This document shows positions 1 through 7,104 of a stretch of DNA of 18,260 nt, piece by piece. Under the pieces are notes generated by a model. The model saw nothing but the letters and a program-made list of their open reading frames with translations. It ran no database searches and was not told where the DNA came from. Origin of the DNA: an uncultured Phycisphaerales bacterium (lineage in GTDB: Bacteria; Planctomycetota; Phycisphaerae; Phycisphaerales; SM1A02). The stretch spans positions 1-18,260 of the forward strand of contig CAMPIL010000018.1 of assembly GCA_946886375.1 (NCBI GenBank), read 5' to 3'. The position numbers and the translations under genes were made by a program. The stretch's first letter is position 1. Every line of letters starts with the position of its first letter.

Positions 1-535
1 GCTCAATCACCTGCGGCGTGTTGTTGCCGGCGATCGTCACGCTGACGGTCCCGTCAAGTCCGATCGTGACGCCGGTGGCGTCAGGCGGAATCTGAATGTT
101 GGGAATCAGGCGGCGGCCCTGATCGGTGGCGAGCACGATGTCGCCTTCGGAATTGCGCACGAAGTTGCCGGCGCGCGTGTAGGCGATTCCGCCCTCGCTC
201 ACATCGTCTTCAACCTGCACCTGAAAGAATCCCTCGCCATCGATCATGAGATCGAGTTCGTTGTTGGTGATCTGGGCCGGCCCCTGTGCAAAGTTCAGTT
301 GCGTGCCTGAAATCCTGGTGCCCAGGCCGACGAACAAGCCTGTCGGCCGCTGATCGCCGTTGGCGTTCTCGACTCCCGGCTGAGCGCGCTCCTGGTAAAG
401 CAGGTCCTGGAAATTGGCGCGGCTGAATTTGAAGCCATCGGTGTTCGCGTTGGCCAGGTTGTTGGCGATGACATCAAGCGATGTCTGCAACGCGCTGAGG
501 CCGGTGGCTGCGGAATGAAGGGCGATGATGGCCAT
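1..535 (-). CDS. flgG: Flagellar basal-body (distal) rod protein FlgG, 3' end cut by window edge
   Basis: Translating from the ATG at 535 gives a protein beginning MAIIALHSAATGLSALQTSL, followed by an N-terminal rod motif (IANNLANTNTDGFK) and, about residue 90, the LDLMIDGEGFFQV core shared by FlgE/F/G proteins. About 178 codons are present and the frame is open to base 1, so roughly the last third is outside the window. FlgG forms the distal rod of the flagellar basal body, outside the inner membrane. A GGAG lies seven bases upstream of the ATG on the minus strand. It follows flgF with a 28-base gap in the same direction, the usual flgF-flgG order. FlgG rather than FlgF or FlgE is supported by the start MAIIALHSAATGL and by the position after flgF. 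Confidence 0.93.
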   Translation of the reverse strand, partial: MAIIALHSAATGLSALQTSLDVIANNLANANTDGFKFSRANFQDLLYQERAQPGVENANGDQRPTGLFVGLGTRISGTQLNFAQGPAQITNNELDLMIDGEGFFQVQVEDDVSEGGIAYTRAGNFVRNSEGDIVLATDQGRRLIPNIQIPPDATGVTIGLDGTVSVTIAGNNTPQVIE

Positions 536-563
536 GCATGTGCTCCGTGCTTGCGGTTCTGAC

Positions 564-1343
564 TTACGCCACGCGTCCGAAGGTGTTGATCGCCTGGCCC
601 AGGATGTTGTCGTGGTACTGCATCATGGTGGCGTTGGCCTGCACCGCCTTGGAGGCGTTGATCATCTGGTTCATGGCGAGAATCGCATCGACGCCGCTGG
701 ATTCAAGAAAGCCCTGCTTCACCGAGCCGGAGGCGTCTTGGGGCTTGACCTTGGCGGCAGGCCGCAGAAGATTCGCGCCTTCCTTGGCCAGTTGCGATTT
801 GTCGGCGACAGTCCCAATCTGAAGTTGCGCGATGGTCTGGCCGTTCTGGTGAATCGTGCCGTCGGCGGCGATCTGCACCGCGCCCGCCGTGTCAAGGCGA
901 ATGGGCTGATTGTCCACATCCAGCACGCGCATGCCGGTGGCGGCCATGATCAGTTCGCCCTGGGTGTTGCGGGCAAAGCGGCCATCGCGCGTGAAGCGAA
1001 TGGATTGAGCGTTGATGGTCTGGCTGTTTGAAACGACGAAAAAACCGTCGCCTTCGATTGCCAGGTCAAGCGGATTGCTGGTTCGATTCAGATCGCCCTG
1101 CCGGAAACTCGTGTGAGTGGGATCGGCGAACGTTCCGCCTCCGAGTTGCTCAAGCAGAAGTTGGGCGTCGGTTGGGGCGCTGGCGATGGGGTTTTCCAAT
1201 CGCTCGGGCAGTCGTGCGCGGAAATGCACGTCATCGGCCTTGAAGCCAACGGTGTTCACGTTCGCGAGGTTGTTCGCCATCACGTCCTGCCGATGCAGGC
1301 TGGTGAGAGTTCCGGCGGCGGAGAGATACAGGCCGTAATTCAT
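564..1343 (-). CDS. flgF: Flagellar basal-body rod protein FlgF
   Basis: A 259-residue rod protein. The N-terminus (MNYGLYLSAAGTLTSLHRQD, then VMANNLANVNTVGFK) is the flagellar rod/hook N-terminal helix and its conserved motif. The central LDLAIEGDGFFVV is the beta-domain signature of the family. The C-terminus (AMNQMINASKAVQANATMM) is the conserved C-terminal helix that packs against the N-terminus in the assembled rod. The length matches FlgF and FlgG; the start and the place before flgG favour FlgF, the proximal rod component. Its ATG overlaps the stop of the upstream 84-residue ORF in an ATGA, which implies translational coupling. No signal peptide is visible, as expected for an export-apparatus substrate. 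Confidence 0.92.
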   Translation of the reverse strand: MNYGLYLSAAGTLTSLHRQDVMANNLANVNTVGFKADDVHFRARLPERLENPIASAPTDAQLLLEQLGGGTFADPTHTSFRQGDLNRTSNPLDLAIEGDGFFVVSNSQTINAQSIRFTRDGRFARNTQGELIMAATGMRVLDVDNQPIRLDTAGAVQIAADGTIHQNGQTIAQLQIGTVADKSQLAKEGANLLRPAAKVKPQDASGSVKQGFLESSGVDAILAMNQMINASKAVQANATMMQYHDNILGQAINTFGRVA

Positions 1344-1594
1344 GTCTGCTGCTCCGCGGTCTGCAACTGACGTTGCGCTGCGGCGTCCTCATGCTGGCGC
1401 ATCTGGGCCCGCAGCCGGGCCGCCTGATCCATGTGCATGGTCGAGGCCACGCGAGCCATGACCACGGCCTGTGCGGCGAGGCTTTCCACGCCGGCGCTGG
1501 TCGATTGCAGCGGCGAACCCACAGCACGCTGGGCGGGGTCCGTCCATGTCGCCCGCCGCGCATTGAAAACCATCTGACGAATGTGCTCCCGCAC
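1340..1594 (-). CDS. Small uncharacterised protein at the head of the flgF-flgG operon
   Basis: An 84-residue protein from a GTG start, chosen because a perfect AAGGAG lies six bases upstream (1601-1606). A longer frame runs back to 1678 but has no such site. The product is polar and probably helical, rich in Ala, Gln and Arg, with no cysteine and no membrane segment. I do not recognise a family. Its stop overlaps the flgF start (ATGA), so it is very likely translated with flgF. By position it could be a small flagellar accessory protein such as a chaperone or rod-related factor, but that rests on context only. It appears to be the first gene of this transcript, since the next gene upstream points the other way. 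Confidence 0.72.
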   Translation of the reverse strand: MREHIRQMVFNARRATWTDPAQRAVGSPLQSTSAGVESLAAQAVVMARVASTMHMDQAARLRAQMRQHEDAAAQRQLQTAEQQT

Positions 1595-1600
1595 TTGGCA

Positions 1601-1606
1601 CTCCTT
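1601..1606 (-). promoter_or_regulatory. Shine-Dalgarno site that fixes the GTG start at 1594
   Basis: Minus-strand AAGGAG, six bases before GTG. This is the strongest ribosome-binding site near the flagellar genes and decides between the GTG and upstream in-frame starts. Confidence 0.7.
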
Positions 1607-1671
1607 GCCCTGGTGGGACTGCGTGATCAAGAGCAAGCCGCGTGCCTGAGCGCACCGTTGCGTTCGCGGCT

Positions 1672-1727
1672 TTGCCACAACGCCAGCGCGACCGTTGTGC
1701 GCAAGGACAACCGGTCACGTGCGCAAG
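1672..1727. promoter_or_regulatory. Hairpin and tandem direct repeats between the divergent flagellar and xerD-side genes
   Basis: TTGCCACAACG (1672-1682) pairs with CGTTGTG-c-GCAA (1693-1704), an 11-bp stem with one bulged C and a 10-base loop. The right arm also contains GTGCGCAAG (1698-1706), repeated exactly at 1719-1727, 21 bases away start to start, so both copies face the same side of the helix. The region lies between the minus-strand flagellar operon (start 1594) and the plus-strand gene at 1815. Repeats in phase in a divergent promoter region suggest an operator. No convincing -35/-10 pair or sigma-54 site could be placed, so the regulator is unknown. Confidence 0.35.
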
Positions 1728-1814
1728 ATGCGCCGCCTCAAATCGCGTGCATCGATTATTGCGGGGCGCGTTCCCCATCAGTCGATAACGATTTCGAATA
1801 ATAGAGGTACGCGC

Positions 1815-2123
1815 ATGGAGATACGGCCGCAGGATTCGCAGGAGGCGGAAGACGCCGATTCGATTGATGGATTGACGAAGGATTTTGCGGGCTGTCCGCA
1901 CGTTGACCGCAACGATTCGCGCTGTGGCGGCCGGTTCAATCTGGGGCATCTGGAACAGGCGTTCTGTGTGTGCTTCGGGCTGTTCCACGGCTGCGCCGTT
2001 TTTCATCGCATCAACGGCGAGATGCAAAACAGCCTCGCGCGTGCCGCTGTTGTGCTGCCCTTCATCGACCTGACCATCCATGTTGACCATCGCCGCCAGC
2101 CTCTTCGAGCAACCGGTACGTGA
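1815..2123 (+). CDS. Small cysteine-rich protein, probable metal-binding knuckle
   Basis: A 102-residue protein. The ATG at 1815 was chosen because AGAGG sits just upstream; an earlier in-frame ATG at 1695 has no such site. Residues 27-60 carry the only obvious motif: CPH at 27-29, then C37, F41-N-L, L46-x2-A49-F50, C51, C53-F-G and C60. The four best-spaced cysteines (27, 37, 53, 60) could bind zinc or simply be structural. The N-terminal 25 residues are acidic. I have the impression of similar short cysteine proteins in other planctomycetes but cannot name a family. The 3' end overlaps the xerD start by 44 bases in another frame, so the two are probably co-transcribed and coupled. Confidence 0.6.
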   Translation: MEIRPQDSQEAEDADSIDGLTKDFAGCPHVDRNDSRCGGRFNLGHLEQAFCVCFGLFHGCAVFHRINGEMQNSLARAAVVLPFIDLTIHVDHRRQPLRATGT

Positions 2124-3003
2124 GTTTCTGACGTACCTGAAGGTCGAGGCAGGCCTGGCCCCGGCCACGCTTCGCGCCTACGCGCTGGATTTGCGCGACC
2201 TGTCGCAGCACATGGCCGATGCAGGCGTTGAACAGCCAGGTGCGGTTCAGCCGCGGCACCTGGCTGAGCACGTTCGATACCTGCATCGCGAGCGCGAGAT
2301 GGAGCCGACCTCGATCGCGCGTCACCTGGCGACGCTGCGCATGTTCTTTCGCTTTCTCGTGGCGAATCGACAGATAGAAGAGGATCCCACGCGGCTGCTG
2401 GAAACGCCCACGCGCTGGAAGCGACTTCCGGGTGTCTTGACGCCAAAGCAGATGAAGGACCTTCTCAAGACGCCCGATGCGGAGTCCGGCCGACTGTGGC
2501 TGCGTGACAAGGCGATGCTGGAGTTGATGTACGCTGCGGGCCTTCGCGCTTCGGAAGTGGGGGCTCTGCGAGTCAATGAGTACAACGCCACGCTTGGCGT
2601 GCTCACGGTCACCGGAAAGGGCTCCAAGCAGCGTTTGGTTCCCATCGGCAGGCCCGCACAGGAATGGGTCCAGCGGTACCTCGATGAACTTCGCGGCGAG
2701 TTGACGCGGTTTGGCGACGGACGGGATGAACGGCGACTGCTGCTGTCCAACACCGGCCGGCCTCTGGAGCGCGTTGCGGTGTGGCAGATCGTCCGCCGGC
2801 TCGCGCACAAGGCTGGGCTGCGCAACGTGCACCCGCACATGCTGCGGCACAGTTTCGCCACGCACCTGCTCATAGGCGGGGCCGACCTGCGGGTCGTGCA
2901 GGAACTGCTGGGCCACAGCGACATCGCCACAACCCAGATTTACACACACGTGGACCGTTCGAGATTGCGCGAGGTCGTGCGCAAACATCACCCCAGGCCA
3001 TGA
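2080..3003 (+). CDS. xerD: Site-specific tyrosine recombinase XerD
   Basis: A 307-residue tyrosine recombinase of normal Xer length. The N-terminal SAM-like DNA-binding domain covers about residues 10-95 and the catalytic domain about 115-300. All active-site residues are visible: R156 (GLRASE), K180 (TGKGSKQR), H253 and R256 (HMLRHSFATHLL), H279 (LLGHSDI) and the nucleophile Y288 (TTQIYTHV). The ending (REVVRKHHPRP) resembles XerD rather than XerC. With its partner it resolves chromosome dimers at dif. The start overlaps the preceding cysteine-rich gene and has no clear Shine-Dalgarno site, which fits translational coupling. No dif-like site was recognised in the window. Confidence 0.93.
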   Translation: MLTIAASLFEQPVREFLTYLKVEAGLAPATLRAYALDLRDLSQHMADAGVEQPGAVQPRHLAEHVRYLHREREMEPTSIARHLATLRMFFRFLVANRQIEEDPTRLLETPTRWKRLPGVLTPKQMKDLLKTPDAESGRLWLRDKAMLELMYAAGLRASEVGALRVNEYNATLGVLTVTGKGSKQRLVPIGRPAQEWVQRYLDELRGELTRFGDGRDERRLLLSNTGRPLERVAVWQIVRRLAHKAGLRNVHPHMLRHSFATHLLIGGADLRVVQELLGHSDIATTQIYTHVDRSRLREVVRKHHPRP

Positions 3004-3071
3004 CGTAGTTTTCAAGGCTTGATCACGGGCGGGCCTGGGCGATTCGCGCGTAAGTTGTTGATATTCCATAG

Positions 3072-3130
3072 GTTGCATGCGTTTGCGATGATGAGAGATT
3101 CTGCATCTCATCGCCAGATCTGCGTGCAAC
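3072..3130. other. Compound hairpin between xerD and the secreted-protein gene
   Basis: An outer 9-bp stem, GTTGCATGC (3072-3080) with GCGTGCAAC (3122-3130), contains one T-G wobble when read as plus-strand RNA. Inside it, GCGATGATGAGA (3085-3096) pairs with TCTCATCGC (3106-3114), nine pairs with a three-base bulge and a nine-base loop. No run of U follows on either strand, so a simple rho-independent terminator is unlikely. It starts 69 bases after the xerD stop and ends 46 bases before the next start, so it could be a structured 5' leader, an xerD 3' end or a small RNA. Confidence 0.35.
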
Positions 3131-3176
3131 ACACTGATATGCTGGGCGTTTAATCGTTGCACTCGAATCGAATGAG

Positions 3177-4469
3177 ATGATGAAGAAGCAATTTGTTTGG
3201 AGTTCATTTGGGATCAGGCGAGGAATGAGTTGCTGCGGCAGCGCAATCATTGCGCTGGTCATCACGATTTTGGGGCCAGCGGCTGCGCGTGCGCAGGAAA
3301 ACGCCAAGGACCACGTCGAGCCGCGCTTGAGCCGGCCTCAGTTCACGTTGTTTGTGCGGCAATTGGGGTTGGACTCCGACCAGCGCTCCATCGCCGAGTT
3401 GATGTTCTCTGACTACGCCGGTGCGCTAGACAGCCTGACAGCGGAACTGGAGCAGCAGGCGATGGGCGCCGGCTTGCGCACCGTGCAGGATGCGATGACA
3501 GGCAAGACGCGCATTCCCGCCGATGAACTGCGTGCCAGCCGCGTGGCGGTGCTGAAGATTTATCAGCAGGCCGGGCCGAGCGTGGACAAGGCGCTGGATG
3601 ATCTGGTTTTTGGCGTGGAAAGCGTGCTGACGGAAACCCAGGCTCCGCATTTTGCGCAGGCGGTTCGCGAACTGCATCGCAACCTGTTGCTTCATCCGCG
3701 CCAAGCCAGCCGCGATTTCCAGGAATATGCAGGCGAAGGCGTGGATGTGCTGCTGCTGGCAGAGAACGCCAAGGCCCAGAGCGGCGAGTTGCACGCGCTT
3801 GCTCCCGACGCGATCCACAACGTGCTTGCCGAGTACGAGCGCGAACTCGATGCGCTGCTGCTGCGGCAGGCCGCGGCTCACCGCGACGGCAAACTGGCGC
3901 GCAAAATCGCCACGATAGAAAAGGACACAGCAGCCATCCGCGATCTGGATCAAGCCGCCCTGACACGGTGGAAGGAGTTGTATCAACTCAACCTGCGTGC
4001 CGTCCGGCAAATTGGAGACATCGCCGCGTCATCGCTGGGTGAAGATGCCAGGCGAAAGTGGCTCGACCGGTTCGATCAAGCCTCGTTCACTTGGCTGTAT
4101 CCGCGCCGCAGGCCTGACCGGCAGATCGACTGGATCAGGCAGCAATCGCTGCCCGCTGACCCGCGCGAGCAGGCCGAAGCAACGTATGAGAATTACCTGA
4201 ACCGGCGGCGTGAACTTTCACGACAGGCCATCGACATCATGTTGCGGGCACGATTGGAGTTCCAGACCATGGTGTATTCCATGATGGACCCGGCGAGCAT
4301 TGATGATGGGGCCAGCCGCGGGCTGTACGAGGAATTGCTCAAGAACAGCGGCGAACAGGCGAACCTGGACAGCATCACCGCGGCTGCGCTGGAGACTCTG
4401 CTCAACAGCACGCAGCGCGAGGCGATGCGAAAGGCGCTCCAGGGGCCCGACCCCGCATCACGCAGGTGA
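3177..4469 (+). CDS. Secreted, helix-rich protein of unknown function
   Basis: A 430-residue protein with a clear signal peptide: K3-K4 and R14-R15, a hydrophobic run about 21-36, and cleavage predicted after A39 (AARA before QENA). The mature part is mostly amphipathic helix, rich in Gln, Glu, Arg and Ala, with no cysteine after the signal region. Stretches such as LGLDSDQRSIAELMF and VLTETQAPHFAQAV faintly recall LTxxQ-type periplasmic proteins (CpxP/Spy), but the similarity is too weak for a name. ATG occurs at both 3177 and 3180; neither has a strong ribosome-binding site. It ends one base from the stop of the convergent metal ATPase gene. Confidence 0.8.
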   Translation: MMKKQFVWSSFGIRRGMSCCGSAIIALVITILGPAAARAQENAKDHVEPRLSRPQFTLFVRQLGLDSDQRSIAELMFSDYAGALDSLTAELEQQAMGAGLRTVQDAMTGKTRIPADELRASRVAVLKIYQQAGPSVDKALDDLVFGVESVLTETQAPHFAQAVRELHRNLLLHPRQASRDFQEYAGEGVDVLLLAENAKAQSGELHALAPDAIHNVLAEYERELDALLLRQAAAHRDGKLARKIATIEKDTAAIRDLDQAALTRWKELYQLNLRAVRQIGDIAASSLGEDARRKWLDRFDQASFTWLYPRRRPDRQIDWIRQQSLPADPREQAEATYENYLNRRRELSRQAIDIMLRARLEFQTMVYSMMDPASIDDGASRGLYEELLKNSGEQANLDSITAAALETLLNSTQREAMRKALQGPDPASRR

Positions 4470-4470
4470 A

Positions 4471-6417
4471 TCAAGGATCGCGGTGCGCCAGCAACCGCAA
4501 ACTGTTGGCCACGACCAGCAGCGTTGAGCCTTCGTGACCGACCACGCCCAAGGGCAAGGGCACGTATCCAAGGGTTGTGAACAGCGCCAGCAGCGCGATC
4601 ACCGTCGTCGCGAACGTCAGATTCGCCAGCATGATTCGCTTGACCCGCCGCGCCATGTCGAAACTCCATGGAATGCGGTTGAGATCATCGTGCAGCAGCA
4701 CGACGTCGGCGGTCTCCAGCGCGGCGTCCGCGCCGATGCCGCCCATCGCCAGGCCCACATCCGCCACCGCCAGCGCGGGCGCATCGTTCACGCCGTCGCC
4801 GATCACCGCCAACCCGCCGCCGTGATCGGGAAGGTTGCGAATGCGGCGAATCTGCTCGACCTTGTCCTCCGGCAGAAGTTCCGCCTGCACGTTCTCGATG
4901 CCGAGTTGTGCGGCCAGTCGCTCAGCGATCACGCGCGTGTCGCCGGTGAGCATCGTCACGCTGCGCACGCCCACTTCGTGCAGTTCGCGAGTCAGTTCGG
5001 CAGCGCCCGGGCGTGGTGTATCGGACAAGGCCAGCACCATCGCCTGATCGTCGTGGGCGATCACCACCGGTTTGCCTCCACCGGCGATGATGTGCTCGAT
5101 GATATTCTGCGTGTGGCGGCGGAAGCAGACGAGGATGATCGGCTCGCAGAACTCGTAGGTGCCGATGCGCACCGGCTTGGCTTGAAAAGTGCCTTCAATG
5201 CCGCGGCCGGGCACGTTGGTGAGCGCGGCGAGTTGCATTGGATGAAGATCGTGCTCCTGAGCCAAACGCACGATCGCCGCGGCGATCGGATGCGTGGAGC
5301 GCTGTTCGGCGGCCATGGCGAGACTGAGCAGGCTGTCGGCGTCGCTGGCGGCAATCGGCTCAACGTGCGTGACTTCGATGCGGCCGGTGGTGAGCGTGCC
5401 GGTCTTGTCCAGTGCGACGCGCGTGATGTTGGCCAGCCGCTCCAGCGCGTCGCCGCCCTTGATCAACACGCCGGCACGGGCCGCACGGCTGAGCCCGCAC
5501 AGCGTGGCCGTTGGCGTGGAAATCACCAGCGCGCACGGACTGGCCACCACCAGCAACGTGATCGCCCGGTACGCGGCGGTGGTGAACGAGCCATCCTTGG
5601 CAATGAACCAGAACCCAAGGAACGCGGCCAGTGCGGTGGCCATCACAATAATGGTGTACGGCGTGGAAAACCGGTCGATCACGCGCTGGATCGGCTGGCG
5701 CGTTTCCTGGGCTTCAAGCACCAGTTTCAAAATCCGCTGCAGGCTGGATTCGGCGATTGGCCGGCTGATGCGCACTTCCAGCGCGCCGTTCTGATTGATG
5801 GTGCCGGCGAACACGTCATCGCCCACACCGACCGAGCGAGGCATTGATTCGCCGGTGAGCGTGGATTGATCGATCTCGCTGTGGCCGTCGATGATCAGGC
5901 CATCGGCGGGAACGGTTTCGCCCGGCCTTACCAGCACAACGTCCGAGGGCGTGAGGGCCTCGGGGTCGATTTCCTGCCATTGACCCGACGCGCTCCGCCG
6001 CATTGCATTGCGCGGCATGAGTTTGTTCAGGCGCGTGACGGCGTCCTTGGCCCGCACCATCGCGCGGTGTTCCAGCGCACCGGCCAGCGTGAACATGAAC
6101 AGCAGCAGGGAACCTTCTTCGGGGTGGCCGATGCTCGCAGCGAGGCCGGCGCCGACCACCATCAGCACATCGATGTCAGGCCGCAGGTGGCGGATGGATT
6201 CCCACGCGGCCTTGGAACCGTGCACCGCGCCCAACGCCAGACTGATCCATACGAACACTTGGCCAAGAACCGCCAGCGCGGGCTGATCGACCGCCGGGCC
6301 AACCCACGACCACAGCGCATACCCAAACGCGAGCGTGATGCCAGCGCTGATGGCCAGCGGCATCTCCAACTCGGCGCTGAACAGGCGGCTGGACCATGAT
6401 CGCGACATCGAATTCAT
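4471..6417 (-). CDS. Heavy-metal P-type ATPase, P1B-4 type (Co/Zn/Fe export)
   Basis: A 648-residue P1B ATPase that exports metal ions across the inner membrane at the cost of ATP. In order: N-terminal membrane helices (about 18-115), actuator TGES (188-191), the metal-binding SPC in the sixth helix (293-295), phosphorylated D337 in DKTGT, the nucleotide-binding HP at 376-377, TGD (491-493), GDGVND (540-545), and HEGST (628-632) in the last helix. SPC together with HEG-x-T, and no N-terminal HMA domain, places it in the P1B-4 group known for Co2+, Zn2+ or Fe2+ export rather than the Cu or ZntA groups. The exact metal cannot be read from the sequence. A TACGCT hexamer ends seven bases before the ATG. 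Confidence 0.93.
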   Translation of the reverse strand: MNSMSRSWSSRLFSAELEMPLAISAGITLAFGYALWSWVGPAVDQPALAVLGQVFVWISLALGAVHGSKAAWESIRHLRPDIDVLMVVGAGLAASIGHPEEGSLLLFMFTLAGALEHRAMVRAKDAVTRLNKLMPRNAMRRSASGQWQEIDPEALTPSDVVLVRPGETVPADGLIIDGHSEIDQSTLTGESMPRSVGVGDDVFAGTINQNGALEVRISRPIAESSLQRILKLVLEAQETRQPIQRVIDRFSTPYTIIVMATALAAFLGFWFIAKDGSFTTAAYRAITLLVVASPCALVISTPTATLCGLSRAARAGVLIKGGDALERLANITRVALDKTGTLTTGRIEVTHVEPIAASDADSLLSLAMAAEQRSTHPIAAAIVRLAQEHDLHPMQLAALTNVPGRGIEGTFQAKPVRIGTYEFCEPIILVCFRRHTQNIIEHIIAGGGKPVVIAHDDQAMVLALSDTPRPGAAELTRELHEVGVRSVTMLTGDTRVIAERLAAQLGIENVQAELLPEDKVEQIRRIRNLPDHGGGLAVIGDGVNDAPALAVADVGLAMGGIGADAALETADVVLLHDDLNRIPWSFDMARRVKRIMLANLTFATTVIALLALFTTLGYVPLPLGVVGHEGSTLLVVANSLRLLAHRDP

Positions 6418-6424
6418 GCGCTAA

Positions 6425-6430
6425 AGCGTA
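6425..6430 (-). promoter_or_regulatory. Possible -10 element, metal ATPase
   Basis: Minus-strand TACGCT, seven bases before the ATG at 6417; no Shine-Dalgarno site is present. It fits TAnnnT but only three of six bases match TATAAT, and no -35 was found. One of the weaker members of the leaderless set. Confidence 0.3.
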
Positions 6431-6448
6431 GGCTTGGTGCACACAAAA

Positions 6449-6468
6449 CGATTCATATCAATGAAACG
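6449..6468. promoter_or_regulatory. Operator-like inverted repeat upstream of the metal ATPase
   Basis: CGATTCAT (6449-6456), a four-base spacer and ATGAAACG (6461-6468) form a near-palindrome with seven of eight positions matching. It lies 32-51 bases upstream of the ATPase start, about where a -35 region would be if transcription starts at the ATG. The half-site TCAATGAA (6458-6465) recurs at 6494-6501. A metal-responsive repressor or activator site is plausible, but no regulator gene is in the window. Confidence 0.3.
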
Positions 6469-6562
6469 GATCGTGTCCTCCAGCGCATCCGCGTCAATGA
6501 ATGAATAGCTGGGACGCTGCGCCTCCCCGGCGGGCCGCAGGGCGTGTACATAATCTGACTGG

Positions 6563-7021
6563 TTATCCCCCCGGTTGCGGGGGCAACGTCACTTCTTCGC
6601 GGCGAATCGTGATCAGCCCCGTCATCTTCTGGTCGGCCGACGGCTGAATCTGCACCAGCCGCACCGGCGTGGGGGCGTAACTGCGGAAGAATCCGCCTGC
6701 GTTGAACCGGTCGCCGAAGTCATCGTGAAAATCCCACAATGAAAGCGTGATCGACTTGCCTGCGGGCAGCGAATCAACGTGGCGCATGTATCGCTGATTG
6801 ACCCAGAGATTGAAATCGGAGTACGACGTCGCGGTGGCATTGACGATTTCAATATCGGTGTCGCGGCGGAAGACCTGCATGTCGGTGGTGTCGGTGGCGT
6901 GCAGGTTGGCGGGGTAGGACTGCGTCGCCCAAGCCGGATCGTACATTTTGCGCTCGCAGCCAAAAAGCGCGGCGGCCGAAGCCATCAGGGTCATTTGCAG
7001 TGCGGTTTTTCCGTGCTTCAC
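6563..7021 (-). CDS. Small predicted lipoprotein of unknown function
   Basis: A 152-residue protein from a GTG start. The N-terminus has K2, H3 and K5, a hydrophobic stretch and a near-lipobox LFGC with the cysteine at 22, so it is probably a lipoprotein anchored in the envelope. The rest is soluble and looks beta-rich (DTDIEIVNATATSYSDFNLW, ITLSLWDFHDDFGDRF), with no motif I recognise. There is no Shine-Dalgarno site; TAAACT ends six bases before the GTG, so the message may be leaderless. It is divergent from the dihydrouridine synthase gene and lies 145 bases upstream of the metal ATPase in the same direction. A GC-rich imperfect stem lies downstream (6517-6540) but lacks a U run. Confidence 0.78.
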   Translation of the reverse strand: MKHGKTALQMTLMASAAALFGCERKMYDPAWATQSYPANLHATDTTDMQVFRRDTDIEIVNATATSYSDFNLWVNQRYMRHVDSLPAGKSITLSLWDFHDDFGDRFNAGGFFRSYAPTPVRLVQIQPSADQKMTGLITIRREEVTLPPQPGG

Positions 7022-7027
7022 AGCCGC

Positions 7028-7033
7028 AGTTTA
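7028..7033 (-). promoter_or_regulatory. Possible -10 element, lipoprotein gene
   Basis: Minus-strand TAAACT preceded by TGG (TGn, an extended -10), ending six bases before the GTG at 7021. If it is used, the first transcribed base would be at or next to the start codon. Confidence 0.4.
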
Positions 7034-7090
7034 CCATGTTCATCCCGTCATGCGACGTCCACAGCCGGGAGTGAGATGACAGCGAACGCC

Positions 7091-7096
7091 TATGAT
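7091..7096 (+). promoter_or_regulatory. Possible -10 element, dihydrouridine synthase
   Basis: TATGAT, five of six to TATAAT. It ends eight bases before the ATG at 7105 and only two before the ATG at 7099, so it favours 7105 as the start of a leaderless message. No good -35. Confidence 0.4.
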
Positions 7097-7104
7097 GAAT
7101 GCCC

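Noticed and set aside
1597..1611. TGGCACTCCTTGCCC resembling a sigma-54 promoter
   Set aside because: Spacing between the GG and GC elements is two bases too short, it is on the strand opposite the flagellar operon, and it covers that operon's Shine-Dalgarno site.
2062..3207. A 381-codon minus-strand open frame opposite xerD
   Set aside because: Covers xerD with its complete catalytic residues on the other strand; no motif of its own.
4534..5847. A 437-codon plus-strand open frame opposite the metal ATPase
   Set aside because: Entirely antisense to an unmistakable P-type ATPase; composition rich in His, Arg and Gln without any recognisable fold.
6517..6540. GC-rich stem (CTGCGCC with GGCCGCAG) downstream of the lipoprotein gene as a terminator
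   Set aside because: The stem needs a bulge and there is no U run after it on the minus strand, so termination cannot be claimed.
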